In this document: positions 11,001 through 38,180 of the stretch, in pieces
Layout: every line of letters begins with the position of its first letter
Position numbering within the stretch: the stretch's first letter is position 1
Source of the DNA: Apostichopus japonicus
Taxonomy: Eukaryota; Echinodermata; Holothuroidea; Aspidochirotida; Stichopodidae
Direction of reading: 5' to 3'
Length of the DNA: 64,000 nucleotides
NCBI RefSeq assembly: GCF_037975245.1
Contig: NC_092574.1
Location: forward strand, 7,690,213 to 7,754,212
Notes under the pieces: model-generated
Database searches by the model: none
What the model was told of the DNA's origin: nothing
The model's input: only the letters and a program-made list of their open reading frames with translations
Made by a program: the position numbers and the translations under genes

Positions 11001-14000
11001 AGGTCGGCAAAATGTCACCAAATGATTTTAGTCACATTCATTACTACGAAGGGTGCAATGTTTATGTGCAGACAGATTAGTGGAGACATATTAATGAGGA
11101 GGTCTGCATATTATGATAGGCTGACATCCTTTTGCATTACAGGGCAACTTTCTTTAGGTTTTTTTTTCTGTTTATTATATCCATCCGACAACTAGGTCTT
11201 ACTTTGTGGTTGTCCGAAATTTGGTTTCTCAGCCCAAAAAAAGTAGAAAAGTAACAATTGTACACTGTGAGAAGAACACTGGCCATGGGACGTTAAAACT
11301 CCCTTTCGGATGGATCATAGGGCCTACCACTGTTTTTGTGTTTTTTTTCCATTGCAGTACCTCCAAAGTAATGGATGGCAATGTAATCTATTTGGTGTAT
11401 TTAGTTACAAAGCAATTCAATCTGAAGTTGATGTAAACAGCTAGTCCTCTGCCGAATGACCATCAACTCTAATTTTGGCTGTCAGAACATATAATTGGTA
11501 GCCTCCGACAAATCATTAAGCCACCATTAAAAATATGCCCTGCATTAAATATGAACAAAAAATTCCAACATGGGATGCATTCTGTTTGAGAAAGCAGTGC
11601 TTTCTGACAGACAGTCAGGAGTGTTGTTTCTTCACTACATAGCGAATCCCAAAAGAATCATTTGACGAAAAAGATGCCTCGTTTTGCTTATCGCTATTAC
11701 AATGAAATAACATTAGGTTGTACATGATCTGTTTTCTGGATGTTACCTTTCCCACTGTGGTCATTTCTGTGAGAAGCTGCCATGTTTTTTCTTTGGCCAA
11801 AAGGGACCCATGGTGGAGGAGCACCTTCGACTTTAATGGCCCTGGTAAACTGAGATAATTTCTGCAATCAAATATCAACATGAGAGAAAGACAAAACAAA
11901 CAATGTTAAATGTGCTCGATGTTTGGATCTTTGCAGAATCTATTTTCAGCCGAGCAGCAGACAGAGAATAAATTATAATATCCTTTTTGAATGTGTATTT
12001 GATTCTTTTGTATACAAAAGAATAAAAGTGCACATTAAAAAAAAAATCACGACTGGTTGATTGCTAATAGGAATATTTGAAGTCATATTTTGTTTTGTGG
12101 GACTCAAATTCTGTCGCTCTATCTGACAAACTCTCGATTATTGTTTCCTCACATTTAATGGAATAAATGCAGGAAGGCTGCAAGAACTGTCATGTTTAAA
12201 CGAAAAGTCAAACCTTAGCAAGTTTCCATCTTTCCACCATTTCATCGACATGGCCGCCCAGTACTTTGGTGTTGTTCTGATCTAAGAGCATCAGTCCTTG
12301 CTTCAGAAGTAATCTTCCTTTGATTAGAAGCTTCGTACCTGGTGCTGTGTTCATACTGTCCAAAAAAGCACAACCAAAATGGCAAAAAAACATCATTGCC
12401 AATTTCCATGACAACATATGCTCAGTTTCTAAGAAAATCATACTCTATGCATGCATTCACAAGCATTTCGTGTCAAATAGGCCTTAGGCACCACTGAAAC
12501 CCTAGTACATATTTAAGAAGGCTTGATCTAAGCTAGAATTCCTCCCTCATCACCTCAAGAACTTTTACCTAATGGGCCCATGGATGCATGGCCTCATTGA
12601 TCCACTAGCACTTAATCGAGCAGGCTTGATGTAAGCCAGAATTCATCGATCATCACCCCAAGGACTTTTACCTAATGGGCCTATGTATGCATGGCCCCAT
12701 TGATCCACTAGCACTTAATCGAGCAGGCTTAATCTAAGCCAGAATTCATCCCTCATTAAGTACTTTTACCTAATGGGCCCATATATGAATAGCCCCGTTG
12801 ATCCACTGGCACTTAATCAAGCTGGGCTTGATCTAAGCCAGAATTCATCCCTCATCACCCCAAGGACTTTTACCAAAAGGGCCCATGTAGTGTACGTATG
12901 GCACCACTTAAGCTCTAGTACTTAGTCAAGCAGGCTTGATCTAAGCCAGAATTCGTCCCTCATCAGCCCAAGGACTTTTACCTAATGGGCCCATGTATGC
13001 ATGGCCCCATTGATCCACTAGCACTTAATCAAGCTGGCTTGATCTAAGCCAGAATTCATCCATCATCACCTCAAGGACTTTTACCTAATGGGCCCATGTA
13101 TGCATGGCCCCATTGAACCACTAGCATTTGATCTAAGCCCAAATTCATCCCTCATCCCCACAAGGACTGTTGTTCAATGGGTTTCATGTACATATGCCCC
13201 CCCCCCTCCCCCACTAAACCCCTAGTACTACTTACTCAATTTTGGGAATAGTGTGCAGTAGAAGGCCTGAGTAGGCAGTGTTGCCATCAGTCAGTTGTAT
13301 CCTGAGGAGTTTTGGTGCATAGTTGGATTCTTCATTTAGTTTTGGAGCCGCAACATTCCGGATCTTCTGGATCTGGACGATAAGCGGCCCTTGAACCTAC
13401 AAGAGCAGACAACATGGTCAATTCTGGCCTTGAATTTTTTTATCATCGATTTATTAGGATAGGGTTTTGCTTGTTTTGTTTTATAATTTAGCAAATTCCT
13501 TCATGAATCTTAATTTGACTGTTCTCAGATATTTTCCTTTTTTTTTTAATTTACAAAGTGAGTGAGGTGGCTAGACTATAAATGTTAAAAGGATTGTCTG
13601 GTGGCCCAAAGAAGTTACCTTAAAAAATAGTAAATAATTTTCCAAACATGTTGTCAAAGTATGGGAACGCTAATGTTGCGTTTGACAGAGAAACGATTTT
13701 TTAATCGTTATGGATAGACATTTCAAATATGATTTGAACAGTACAATACGTGACGTCAGCTCTGCCATAACAGATTGCGTCATAACCCACCCTCCGCACA
13801 GTACCTATACGGTAATCACAACAAAAACAGCATTTGTATACAGATAAATTTCTTCATTAATTTCCGGTGAAATTTCTTAAAAATTAGATATGTTTTCAAA
13901 AACTTCTTAAGCCGCCATGTACTTGATCGGTGGTTCCGTGGTCTTTGTGTAACACAAGGTAAATTTACAAATTTATTTAAAAATTAACAGCAGACTCTGA

Positions 14001-16839
14001 GTTGTTCAGGCTATACATCGCGCTATCCAGCTCCAACGCGAAAAATGTTCGCATGTAGGCTATACTCAAACATAGACAATCGGACAGTTCTGCGAAGCCT
14101 AAGCTTCTCAGTGCTACATTCTGCTCTGACAACGATTCGATCAATTTCTTCAATAATTTCCGCTGAAATTTCTTATAAATTAGATATGATTTAAAAAACT
14201 CCTTAAGCCGCCATATATGTAGTAGATCGGTGGTTTCGTGGTCTTTGTGTGACACAAGATAAGTTTTAACAGCAGGCTCTTCGTTGTTTATACATCGCGG
14301 TATCCAGCTCCAGCGCGAAGAATGTTCGCGTGTATAGGCTACTCTAACGTTTACAATCGGACAGTTCTGCGATGACATCGATTCCGCCAAGTTTCATCTT
14401 TCGGTTTAACAAATATATACTTTACAAGTTTCCTTTTACTGTTAATTTGATCCGTGAATTTTATTTCAGCGATTTCGAAGAAGAGTTAATGAACTGTGGT
14501 TTGAGTGTGAGTGTACTATGTGTAACGCTATACAAGTACACCAACTGAGCATCGTAGTATATACATTCGCGAGTATGTACGTTATATATATGAGGCAATC
14601 CAATGTGCTTACACGTGAGTTTATTTGCTGCGGAATTGGGAGTGCTAACTTCAAGTCGCCTGTTTTGCCTATCTGCAAGCACTACGTCAATTACCATATT
14701 GAAGCGTTCGAACAAACGATACTTTTGGTGAGAAACTGGTGAATTTGAAAACCAGATTTCTACAAGAAGAAAATGTCGAATGGGGACAATTTTAACATGG
14801 TTAGAAAGAGAAAAATAATAACTACAAGGACAATGTATCAAAATCTTCCACCAGACAATTCCTTTAAGTTCCACACCAGTTTTACCTAACTGCTATTTAT
14901 AATACTACAGTAATTGATACGTTGGCCATATTGGGAATTGCTGTTATATGCAGGAAATTGCCTCTTTTTACCCATCTAAACAGTCATCTTCTTTTCCGTT
15001 TGTACATGAAGAGATAGGTACTTTTGAATTAACCATTCCAACTTTGTGTTGCAGGTTTTAGGTTTATGGAATATGTTTCTCATAACAAAAAATACTGCAA
15101 ATACTATGGTTGATTTAAAATTAAACTTAAAGCACAATCATCTGATATAAAAAATAAACTACTGTACTCACTGCATCGGTTTTCCCTTTATTAGCTTCAT
15201 CGTGGTTTCCACTGCTGAGTAGTCTCAAGTCGAGCTAAGATGAAGAAAGGAATGCCAAACAATCTTAATTAGTAAGGTTTGTCTTTGTTACCAATTTAGC
15301 AAACATTTCAGTACACTGGCGACCCTACAAAGCAGGAAATTGGGGAATGGATGGGATAGGGTGGATAGGGGAGTGTATTGCTCCCATTACATGGATAGAA
15401 GGATCTACTTAGTCTCAGGTCATATGAATTTGAGGGTCGTTGTATCAACTAGAGTACGGGTCCATCTTGTGACAGTCTTAGCATCCTGTTACATCATGCA
15501 GTACATGAGGAACTTGCTGAATAAAAAGAAATAGTCTAATACATATCTTTAGAAAGACACGTACAAGGCAGAGCAATGTGTTTCTCACTAATAATAATTA
15601 ACTAGAGCAGCAAACCCAAGAAAGATTGTTAGCTATTTCACGTACAGTACGTCATTGCCTTATTGGTTCTGTGATTAAATGCAGAACAAAAATATATATA
15701 TATGCACAAGTTGGAGTACCTTATCATCTAAAAACACATATTCTTAATGCTTCTTTGAGTGAACAAGTCACTACTCATATATCATAAAGCTTGATAAAAC
15801 TGCCAGTTTTAAATTTCAACAAAATCTTCTTCGAAACCATATAAGAAATTGAATGAATAAACATATAGGTCGAGATCTATCTTTCCATATCCAGCTGTAT
15901 TTTTTTCCTCTTTACCCAACACTCAGTCTCCTCTTCGTTTATTTATCATTCCACTTACGTCAAGAGCTCTTTGTATAAGAGTGTCCACTGAGGGGTTGAC
16001 CAGTCCCTCTTTACACAAATCCAGTCCTTCGTTTGTAAGGAACCTTGTGACAGAATGATAACATGACACATACCAATTTACACAATATGCCGGCATCTGT
16101 AAATCATCAGAAGAATACACAAAGCAAATGATGCCATGGAATTCTTCCAATATTTTCTGACATGCATGACTTGATAAAGGTTTTCCCTTACATACCTTGT
16201 ACATTTTCCATTCAAATTATATAACCTAGCCTAGGCCTAACTATGTCTATATTTGCAAGATTGTGTCATGGGATTTGGTGATGTTCATTACAAGTTTGAT
16301 TTGCCAAGCAGTCAGGCAGATTTGGGTGCCAATCTTTCATTATGATACAACTGGTCACCAAACTCGGCTGAGGTCACACTATGAATTTTGATACATGAAC
16401 AATCATTTCAGTATATCCTTACTCCTTAGGTATGCTTGCATATTTATTACAGTACACAGGCTAGGCCTGACCTGAGTTAGGCTAAGCTTTTTTTAAATAT
16501 CTTATCTAACAACTTAGGCAGATGAATAGTAAGCTTATCTTTTCCCAACAATTTGAGGTAAGGTATTCAGGACTAAAGCGCTCAATGAAGTTAGCTTACA
16601 ATGACATGACCCTAAGTAAACATACTAGTAAACACGAAACTTAGGGCATAGGCCTAGCCAATCTTCATTGACTACTGTGTATTTGCGAATTTGCTACCAA
16701 CTTAGAGCCTATCATACATAAAGACGTACAGTATGCAAGTTCTAACAATCAAGTAACGGGACATGAAAAGTATCACGTTTTATAAATTAAATGTTCGACA
16801 AAATGCTCACCAGCCTTTACTCTTAAGTTGTGCGTCCAT
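4898..16839 (-). CDS. TDRD3: Tudor domain-containing protein 3 (TDRD3), complete, 12 coding exons
   Basis: Coding exons (transcript order): 16811-16839, 15959-16043, 15172-15234, 13236-13396, 12214-12355, 11747-11861, 10498-10757, 8957-9116, 8013-8378, 6573-7297, 5826-5951, 4898-5053. All junctions are GT/AG and all phases agree: 2,388 nt, 795 residues. Human TDRD3 is 651 or 744 depending on isoform. Domains: N-terminal OB-fold/DUF1767 about 1-160 (QIQKIRNVAAPK, LTDG, VLGG), UBA about 290-328 (ITAMGFEREASITALM), RG-rich linker about 340-400, LFDFLESKLG, Gly/Arg-rich low-complexity region about 465-680, Tudor about 684-740, and a C-terminal NNNFYQGGRR motif. In the family, TDRD3 binds asymmetric dimethylarginine on histones and the RNA polymerase II tail, and scaffolds TOP3B through its OB-fold. 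Several introns carry mobile-element debris. Confidence 0.97.
5054..5825 (-). other. TDRD3: TDRD3 intron 11
   Basis: Intron between the Tudor exon and the last exon, with donor TTG|GTACGT. It is AT-rich with a short G/T-rich patch at about 5264-5290. No other feature seen. Confidence 0.8.
5826..7297 (-). CDS. TDRD3: TDRD3 exons 10-11: Gly/Arg-rich linker and Tudor domain
   Basis: Exon 10 (6573-7297) encodes a 242-residue low-complexity segment rich in G, R, N and P. It includes a long Gly run from a (TCC)n-type microsatellite at about 7102-7161, and ends MVRWNIGDMCVAKYWEDNG. Exon 11 (5826-5951) continues FYNATITAIHPSGKTCVVHF then LEYGNQEEV, phase 0. Together they form a Tudor domain at about residues 684-740. 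The positions equivalent to the SMN aromatic cage (W102, Y109, Y127, Y130) hold Y697, Y704, F722 and Y725, so methylarginine binding should be retained. Human DYGNYEE is EYGNQEE here. Confidence 0.95.
5952..6572 (-). other. TDRD3: TDRD3 intron 10 with small CTTGGCACA repeat
   Basis: Between the two Tudor exons. Positions about 6190-6257 hold a short irregular tandem of CTTGGCACA-type units (plus strand). No coding signal beyond this. Confidence 0.75.
7298..8012 (-). other. TDRD3: TDRD3 intron 9
   Basis: AT-rich intron with a short AAT/ATG run near 7544-7567. Nothing else recognised. Confidence 0.8.
8013..8378 (-). CDS. TDRD3: TDRD3 exon 9: RG-repeat region and FDFLES motif
   Basis: It encodes a nine-residue repeat, GRNFDSRGS, in about five copies (27-bp DNA period, about 8222-8333). 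Further RG-rich sequence follows (GRGRGRGSDNRRRR), then an acidic patch (DEDQDEDY), then TTLFDFLESKLG, which matches human STLFDFLESKMG. RG/RGG tracts commonly bind RNA and are substrates for arginine methylation. Human TDRD3 has only a short GRGKGRGR tract here, so the repeat is an expansion in this lineage. The acceptor is ttgacag|ACGAC and the donor is AAAG|GTGAAG. Confidence 0.93.
8379..8956 (-). other. TDRD3: TDRD3 intron 8
   Basis: Intron between the UBA and RG-repeat exons, with G-rich and C-rich short runs at about 8640-8680 and 8823-8835. No element recognised. Confidence 0.8.
8957..9116 (-). CDS. TDRD3: TDRD3 exon 8: UBA domain plus poly-Gly run
   Basis: It encodes PDEGDIQKITAMGFEREAS followed by ITALMNSNGNVDGAIDSLLS. 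This is a UBA fold with the MGF loop and the LL of helix 3, aligning to human HITEMGFSKEASRQALMDNG. UBA domains bind ubiquitin. Directly after helix 3 comes a run of about 12 glycines that runs up to the donor GAG|GTAAGG. The acceptor (catcacag|AGC) lies only a few bases from LINE-derived sequence in the upstream intron. Confidence 0.95.
9121..9443 (+). mobile_element. 3' fragment of a non-LTR retrotransposon (LINE), in TDRD3 intron 7
   Basis: Plus-strand sequence at about 9200-9345 translates as SRINIRHNFFSNRVVNEWNG then LPEKVVLASSVNGFKNALDK and HLKHCNRV-stop. This is the characteristic C-terminal signature (NRVxNxWNxLPxxVV...S.NxFKxxLD) of reverse-transcriptase ORFs from invertebrate LINEs. 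Upstream the frame is decayed, with an in-frame TAA just before SRIN. A short 3' UTR follows and ends in a CTAAACTAAACTAAACTG tail at about 9427-9443, typical of 5'-truncated LINE insertions. It is antisense to TDRD3 and its left edge reaches almost to the UBA-exon acceptor. Confidence 0.7.
9444..10497 (-). other. TDRD3: Rest of TDRD3 intron 7
   Basis: No further repeat or coding element recognised. Short ORFs here match nothing I know. Confidence 0.7.
10498..11861 (-). CDS. TDRD3: TDRD3 exons 6-7: linker after the OB-fold
   Basis: Exon 6 (11747-11861) encodes KLSQFTRAIKVEGAPPPWVP then FGQRK, paralleling human GGPPPFVPFGQK. Exon 7 (10498-10757) encodes a charged, helical-looking stretch, KAFEEQRKAAIQEVGKHQ then KKFGGGK, paralleling human FEKQRTAAIAEVAKSKE...FGGGG. 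The join is phase 1 (G|GA). Exon 7 ends AATGAT|GTGAGT, just before the UBA exon. Confidence 0.93.
10758..11746 (-). other. TDRD3: TDRD3 intron 6
   Basis: Intron with a poly-T tract near 10810-10828 (plus strand). Nothing else recognised. Confidence 0.75.
11862..12213 (-). other. TDRD3: TDRD3 intron 5
   Basis: Short AT-rich intron between the last OB-fold exon and exon 6. Nothing recognised. Confidence 0.75.
12214..16043 (-). CDS. TDRD3: TDRD3 exons 2-5: OB-fold (DUF1767) region
   Basis: The exons are 15959-16043, 15172-15234, 13236-13396 and 12214-12355. They encode FLTNEGLDLC, then LDLRLLSSG, then VQGPLIVQIQKIRNVAAPK followed by LLRIQLTDG, then MNTAPGTKLLIKG and NTKVLGGHVDEMVERW. The order and residues match the human segment QIQKIRNVAAPKDNEES through LNDSNTTVLGGEVEHLIEKW. 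This fold resembles RMI1 and is the TOP3B-binding platform. The LGG between beta strands is retained. The exon 5 donor is AAG|GTTTGA, weaker than its neighbours. Confidence 0.93.
12480..13200. repeat. ~103-bp tandem array, about seven copies, in TDRD3 intron 4
   Basis: Repeated landmarks are GCTTGATCTAAGCCAGAATT, ACTTTTACCTAATGGGCCCA and ATGCATGGCCCCATTGATCC. The GCTTGAT landmark recurs at about 12522, 12625, 12728, 12827, 12935 and 13038, giving spacings of 103, 103, 99, 108 and 103. A shortened copy follows at about 13126. The array fills most of intron 4 and ends just before exon 4. Confidence 0.92.
13585..14867. mobile_element. Probable non-autonomous DNA transposon with 16-bp terminal inverted repeats and TTAA flanks
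   Basis: Left terminus AAGGATTGTCTGGTGG (13589-13604) and right terminus CCACCAGACAATTCCT (14848-14863) are inverted repeats matching at 14 of 16 positions. Each is bordered by TTAA (13585-13588 and 14864-14867). TTAA duplications are typical of piggyBac-type transposons, but these ends are not a textbook piggyBac terminus, so the superfamily is open. No transposase is encoded; internal ORFs look spurious. Most of the interior is a two-copy ~296-bp duplication. The element lies in TDRD3 intron 3. Confidence 0.6.
13847..14373. repeat. ~296-bp direct duplication inside the TTAA-flanked element
   Basis: Copy A (13847-14142) and copy B (14143 to about 14373) share AATTTCTTCA-TAATTTCC, TTAAGCCGCCAT, GATCGGTGGTT, CGTGGTCTTTGTGT, ATCCAGCTCCA and ACAATCGGACAGTTCTGCGA in the same order, with moderate divergence. 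The offset is about 296 bp. Confidence 0.85.
14868..15171 (-). other. TDRD3: Distal part of TDRD3 intron 3
   Basis: AT-rich intron between the transposon and exon 3, with nothing recognised. Confidence 0.7.
15235..15958 (-). other. TDRD3: TDRD3 intron 2
   Basis: AT-rich intron with a donor GAC|GTAAGT. No element recognised. Confidence 0.8.
16044..16810 (-). other. TDRD3: TDRD3 intron 1
   Basis: Intron between the 29-nt start exon (donor GTGAGC) and exon 2. Contains several CCTAGGCCTA-like motifs (about 16226-16240 and 16461-16482). No element recognised. Confidence 0.75.
16811..16839 (-). CDS. TDRD3: TDRD3 coding exon 1: start codon micro-exon
   Basis: This 29-nt coding segment encodes MDAQLKSKG plus two bases of a Trp codon, ending GGCTG|GTGAGC. 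Joined to the next exon (acceptor cacaag|GTTCC) it reads KGWFLTNEGLD, which parallels AGWYLSDEGIE at the human N-terminus. An in-frame TAG lies three codons before the ATG, so this is the first usable Met. It is too short to be found by ORF scanning; the evidence is phase agreement, the splice consensus and the conserved W-[YF]-L-[ST]-[DN]-E-G junction. Confidence 0.85.
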
Positions 16840-17720
16840 TTGCTCCTAGCCTTCTCTCAACAACCTAGAAACCTCAAGTTATAATCAATTGTATTTCTCT
16901 GCTGGTTAAATTCCAAAGCTGAGTGCAGTTTTGTGACATTTGTTTATTTTTGCCACGATTGTGGTCAGCTTGATCCAAGTCGTTTCGTAATGATCGTGAG
17001 CTACAGCCTCGTATGCAAGCTAGATTGCTCGAGCAGTCGCATCCGATGTTCAGACCAGTCATGCAGAGAGCGCAGTGGCATGCACAAGGGGGGGGGGGGG
17101 GGTTAATGGTTTATATATTCATTCTCCAACCAAATCAGTCGGACTAATTGGAATTTTCCCTCCTGCACCCTCCCTTCCCCGGGCCTACCCGAAATCCTGT
17201 GCACTAGTTGTCCAAGTTTTACCCGAAAATTTTAAACAATTGATTAGACAATAAACAATTAACAGTAATATTATTGATAATAATTAAAAACCTAGCTGTT
17301 GTAGCCCGTGACTGGGCTGAGACTTCAGTGCAGAAGACTCGGCCGGAATATTCGTCTACTGCACATAACTATATTTATGACAGAGTCTGGGATAGCAGAC
17401 TCGATTGAGCCCTGGTCGGTGACTCCTTGTAGCCTGAAAAGTAATTCATCTTACGTGCGTTGCTGTTGCCGTGACCTCCATCTTTGGCTTTGTTCTTTAC
17501 TTGTAAATGTAATTTCCTATATTTTTTTTATAAAGTTCTGATTGTGATGATGTGTTGAAAAGCTGAAATTTCTGTTTAATATATATCTTCTAAATTCTTG
17601 TCAGGCTGTAGGCTGTTCTTTGACAAACTTCTTTCTTCCTCTCGGCCGTGTCATTTCTTGTTTCTTTCTTTTTCTTAACACGAGACTTTTACAGTCATCA
17701 TGTTTATCAAGCAGAGACTG
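16840..17720. other. TDRD3 5' flank
   Basis: This is upstream of the TDRD3 ATG on the minus strand and must contain its 5' UTR or promoter unless a further non-coding exon lies beyond. It has a run of about 15 G at 17088-17102. I see no convincing TATA box. Confidence 0.4.

Positions 17721-17791
<71 letters not shown>
17721..17791. repeat. (TA)n microsatellite
   Basis: Pure TA dinucleotide run of about 70 bp. Confidence 0.97.
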
Positions 17792-17793
<2 letters not shown>

Positions 17794-20700
17794 TTGTTAT
17801 ATGGGCCTATAGATTGTTTTAACTTGTATTTGTAGGCAAAATCATCATTTTGTATTCTATGATTTGCAATGGTATAGGCTAATTGAATCGAATTGAATTA
17901 CATGAATGTGCAATGGTTATATATCATTTATTGTATTTAGGAAAACCGTTTGCTATTATATTGTAATCAATTAAATCAATCACCAATAGAGAATTGGTCA
18001 CGCGAATTAATTGGTCCCTAGTGAACTTCATTCCGATTTACGTCATTTATTCAACTGACGAGCGCTGCATGAGAACAATGGGAAGGGAAAGGGGGTGGAG
18101 AAATTCCAAATTCTAGTACCCACCCACCTGACTGATTTATAGGTGCTTCTATAGAAGCACGAGCCATTATGGAGGCCTTCATCGGCTCTAAAGAGTAGGC
18201 TAATTCTTCCCGACCGAATATTAACAATCTCCCGTGGCTCAACCCCCCCCCCACCCCATCCCCTCGCCCTAAGCACGGCGACTGATCGTCTTCCCTTCGA
18301 CTGATGATGTAGGTACATGGGCTGCCTCCGACCCCCCCCCCTCTCCCTTGCATAAGCCATTGATGTATTCCTGTGGCACTCTCTTTTGTGGATGATTAAT
18401 TGTTTATTGGGATATATACTCTATATTGTGACATAAACAAGATAAAAATTCGTCCTTGCAGTTCATCATTTTGCTTTGATCCAATGCTGGCACTGTAAAT
18501 TGTTGAACCTGATGGTCTGTTTTTGGTTGGTAGGAGGATGGGGAGGAAGGGTGAATTGTATTTGAAACTGTTGTCTAGTAACATAGTTATAAGTAAGTAT
18601 CCGAACTTGAATATTGAAATGGCTACTTAGCCCGGACGAAATAATGCATGTTTAAGAAGGATAGTATGACCAAATCGACGAAACCCCTCCCCTCCCCTCA
18701 CCTCCCCCCACTGATCACCCCCGCCCGCCTCTGCCCTCGGCAGCCGCTCATATAAGTTACGGTTCTGTTTCAAGTTAAGTCTATCTAAAAAACGAAAAGT
18801 ATGGACTTAAAACAAAACAAAAGAGAGACAAAAACTCCATATAAATTCTTTTAAATCTTTGGCGTTCTGTTTCTATCCAATGAACAATCACATGCCTATT
18901 AAACACAACCAAAGAAGTAGAAATGAATACAAATTATAAATCATGAAATTCAACAAAAATGTTCAGAAATTTGTGAACAAATTCACTTTACTGCAACCCA
19001 AAAACAAACTCAAGATTGTTTCTATGGAGATGACCGCGAAATAGATACTGCAAAACAATTGACCACGATTATCTATGACCTGCTGTCTGAATCGATCCAG
19101 CTTACTGACTATAGCATGTAACCGAACACTGCAGAAATCAAGGCAAGTTAATTTGTTTTCAATTTCAGATATTTATCACTGCTTTGTTATAGGTACAGCC
19201 ATTAATCTACAGTACTGCTGTAATTATAAACACATTTCAAGTCAGGTAATAAAATTTGTCTGTAAATGTGAGCATAAAAATGTAAACTTACAGCCTATTC
19301 CTAATTTAGCGTGAAACCTTCTTCCTGTAGACGAATCCAAAATAGCAATGTAAATATTGATATTAATTTAACATTAAATGACCAAGCACTTAAGGAATAT
19401 TCAATTCAAATAATTCTTAGAGAAGGAATAAGAAACACAATTCCCATTCCTGTTATTTTGATGCCCTTTTGATCTTCAGTACACAATGTTATTTTTCACA
19501 CATTGAAGCTGTTACGTAATTGGTACAAACCTGCAAATTATATTAGGCGTATTTGTTTCTGACTTGTTCTATTGTATAACAATTAAGTTTACCCGATTTA
19601 CTTCTTAGCATCTGTAAACTATAACAAAGAGAGTCCCGCTATTTCGTTCATGATACAAGTATAAATTGGCCGATATTTGAATTGATCAAAATTGTCGAAA
19701 AATGTCACAAACAGTCGCGCTTGTTACAATTCACATTGCGTGACATAAGAAAAATCCTGATGATTAATTTCAAATAACGGAAACCGTTGATGTTTTCTCA
19801 CAACAGTGAGGGAAATCCAGTTCACACATTGAATTGGCAATTACCTTGTTATGATATATCTTAATGCATTTACACGTTAAAAAATATCTTATCGATATAG
19901 TTAAACGAGGAATTTTGATAGATAATTCTTTCATAGGTTTGATTGCAGCATATTTCGAAAGCGTTCCAAACCAATCTTAATGAAATCCAATTTTGCAGTT
20001 TACAAATATCCAAATAATATTTTGATCCTGAAATACCAAAATAAATGTACAAGAAAAAGAAAATGACCGTGCTTAATATTCACAAGTAACTTGCTGATAG
20101 ATACATCAAACATGATCCTAAAACTGTACATATTTTAAATATACACCCTTGACTTTAATTCATAGCTTACAGTTAATATTATTATAAATACGATGATTAT
20201 TAGTGTAATGTTTGTTAGCGGTTCACAAGGCATGACACACATAGAAAAAGAAAATCCTCTCAATCATTCGGCATTTATGAACGACAATGGATATTGATAC
20301 TTAAAAAGGGCCTAGTGGAAATTAAATTTGTTGGTTAATGCAGCTAAGTAAGCAAGGTCCATTGACTAAATGAGTTCAAATTTTAGTCAGTGTTTGAGGG
20401 AACGATGTCCAAGGGGAGTGCCTTAAACTTGCTCGAATCCCGAAAATGCTATCACAAGGTGACACTTCAGAGGTTCTATTCAATTCAAACCCATCTTTAT
20501 TACCGACACGATATCTTTATTCACGAAAGTGTACTTTTCTCTATTCAAGTTGTATTTTGAGAAACATCCTCATCCCCTACCCCTCCTCCTCACATCATAT
20601 GATTGTTTTCTCCAATGGGTTATATATATTTCCTCATTTTATTTCCTTGAATAAGTATAAGAAGTGACAACGACTATTCCCAACCTTACTGAATTCTAAT

Positions 20701-21197
20701 TTGTTTAAAGTTGCGTTCAGATAAAAAAAACGTATGAATTTACAACGCAAGAAAAGTGTTAAAGCATATCTAACAATTTATGCACCTCATATAATGAAAT
20801 CTATATTTTCTTTGGTTCAGAAATGAATCATGTAGGTTCTTCTTCACCTAATTCATCAGTGTATTAGGCTCTTCGGTTATCCACTGCCAGTATATTTGAG
20901 ATTCTTTGGTCACTTGCTCTCTGGGTATATTCAAGATTCGTTGGGGCAGAAGTTGGTGATCCAATGACACAACGGCTTCCTCGTAACTTTTTAGTCAACC
21001 TATCTCGCCGGCGGAAAAGCGAAGTTTTGACATACGCATGTATTCTTCCACGAAATATCATACGTCATGCGGACAGGGTTTCGAACGAGCTAATTTTGTT
21101 CGGGTCCTGAACTAAAGTGAACTTCACCTCACGGGGGTTGGGGGGGGGGTGTCATTCTTTGTCAGTGTGTCGAGTGCCATCATCGATCGTTATACAT
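17792..21197. other. Intergenic region between TDRD3 and Phox2, with the Phox2 3' UTR at its right end
   Basis: No gene recognised. At about 17885-17900 an AATTGAATCGAATTGAATT run resembles a LINE 3' tail, without supporting coding sequence. C-rich patches lie at 18241-18260 and 18332-18343. Minus-strand AATAAA signals (plus-strand TTTATT) occur near 20497, 20515 and 20638, the last about 555 bp past the Phox2 stop. They are candidate poly(A) signals. Confidence 0.5.

Positions 21198-38180
<16,983 letters not shown>

Noticed and set aside
13977-14874. Two 137-codon minus-strand ORFs
   Set aside because: They lie inside the TTAA-flanked element and its duplication, share no transposase motif, and do not agree with each other.
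17792-17905. LINE 3' tail (AATTGAATCGAATTGAATT)
   Set aside because: Only the tail-like repeat is visible; no coding remnant upstream supports an element call.
18043-18360. Overlapping ~100-codon minus-strand ORFs
   Set aside because: Two frames of a C-rich patch, no domain, no splice or start support.
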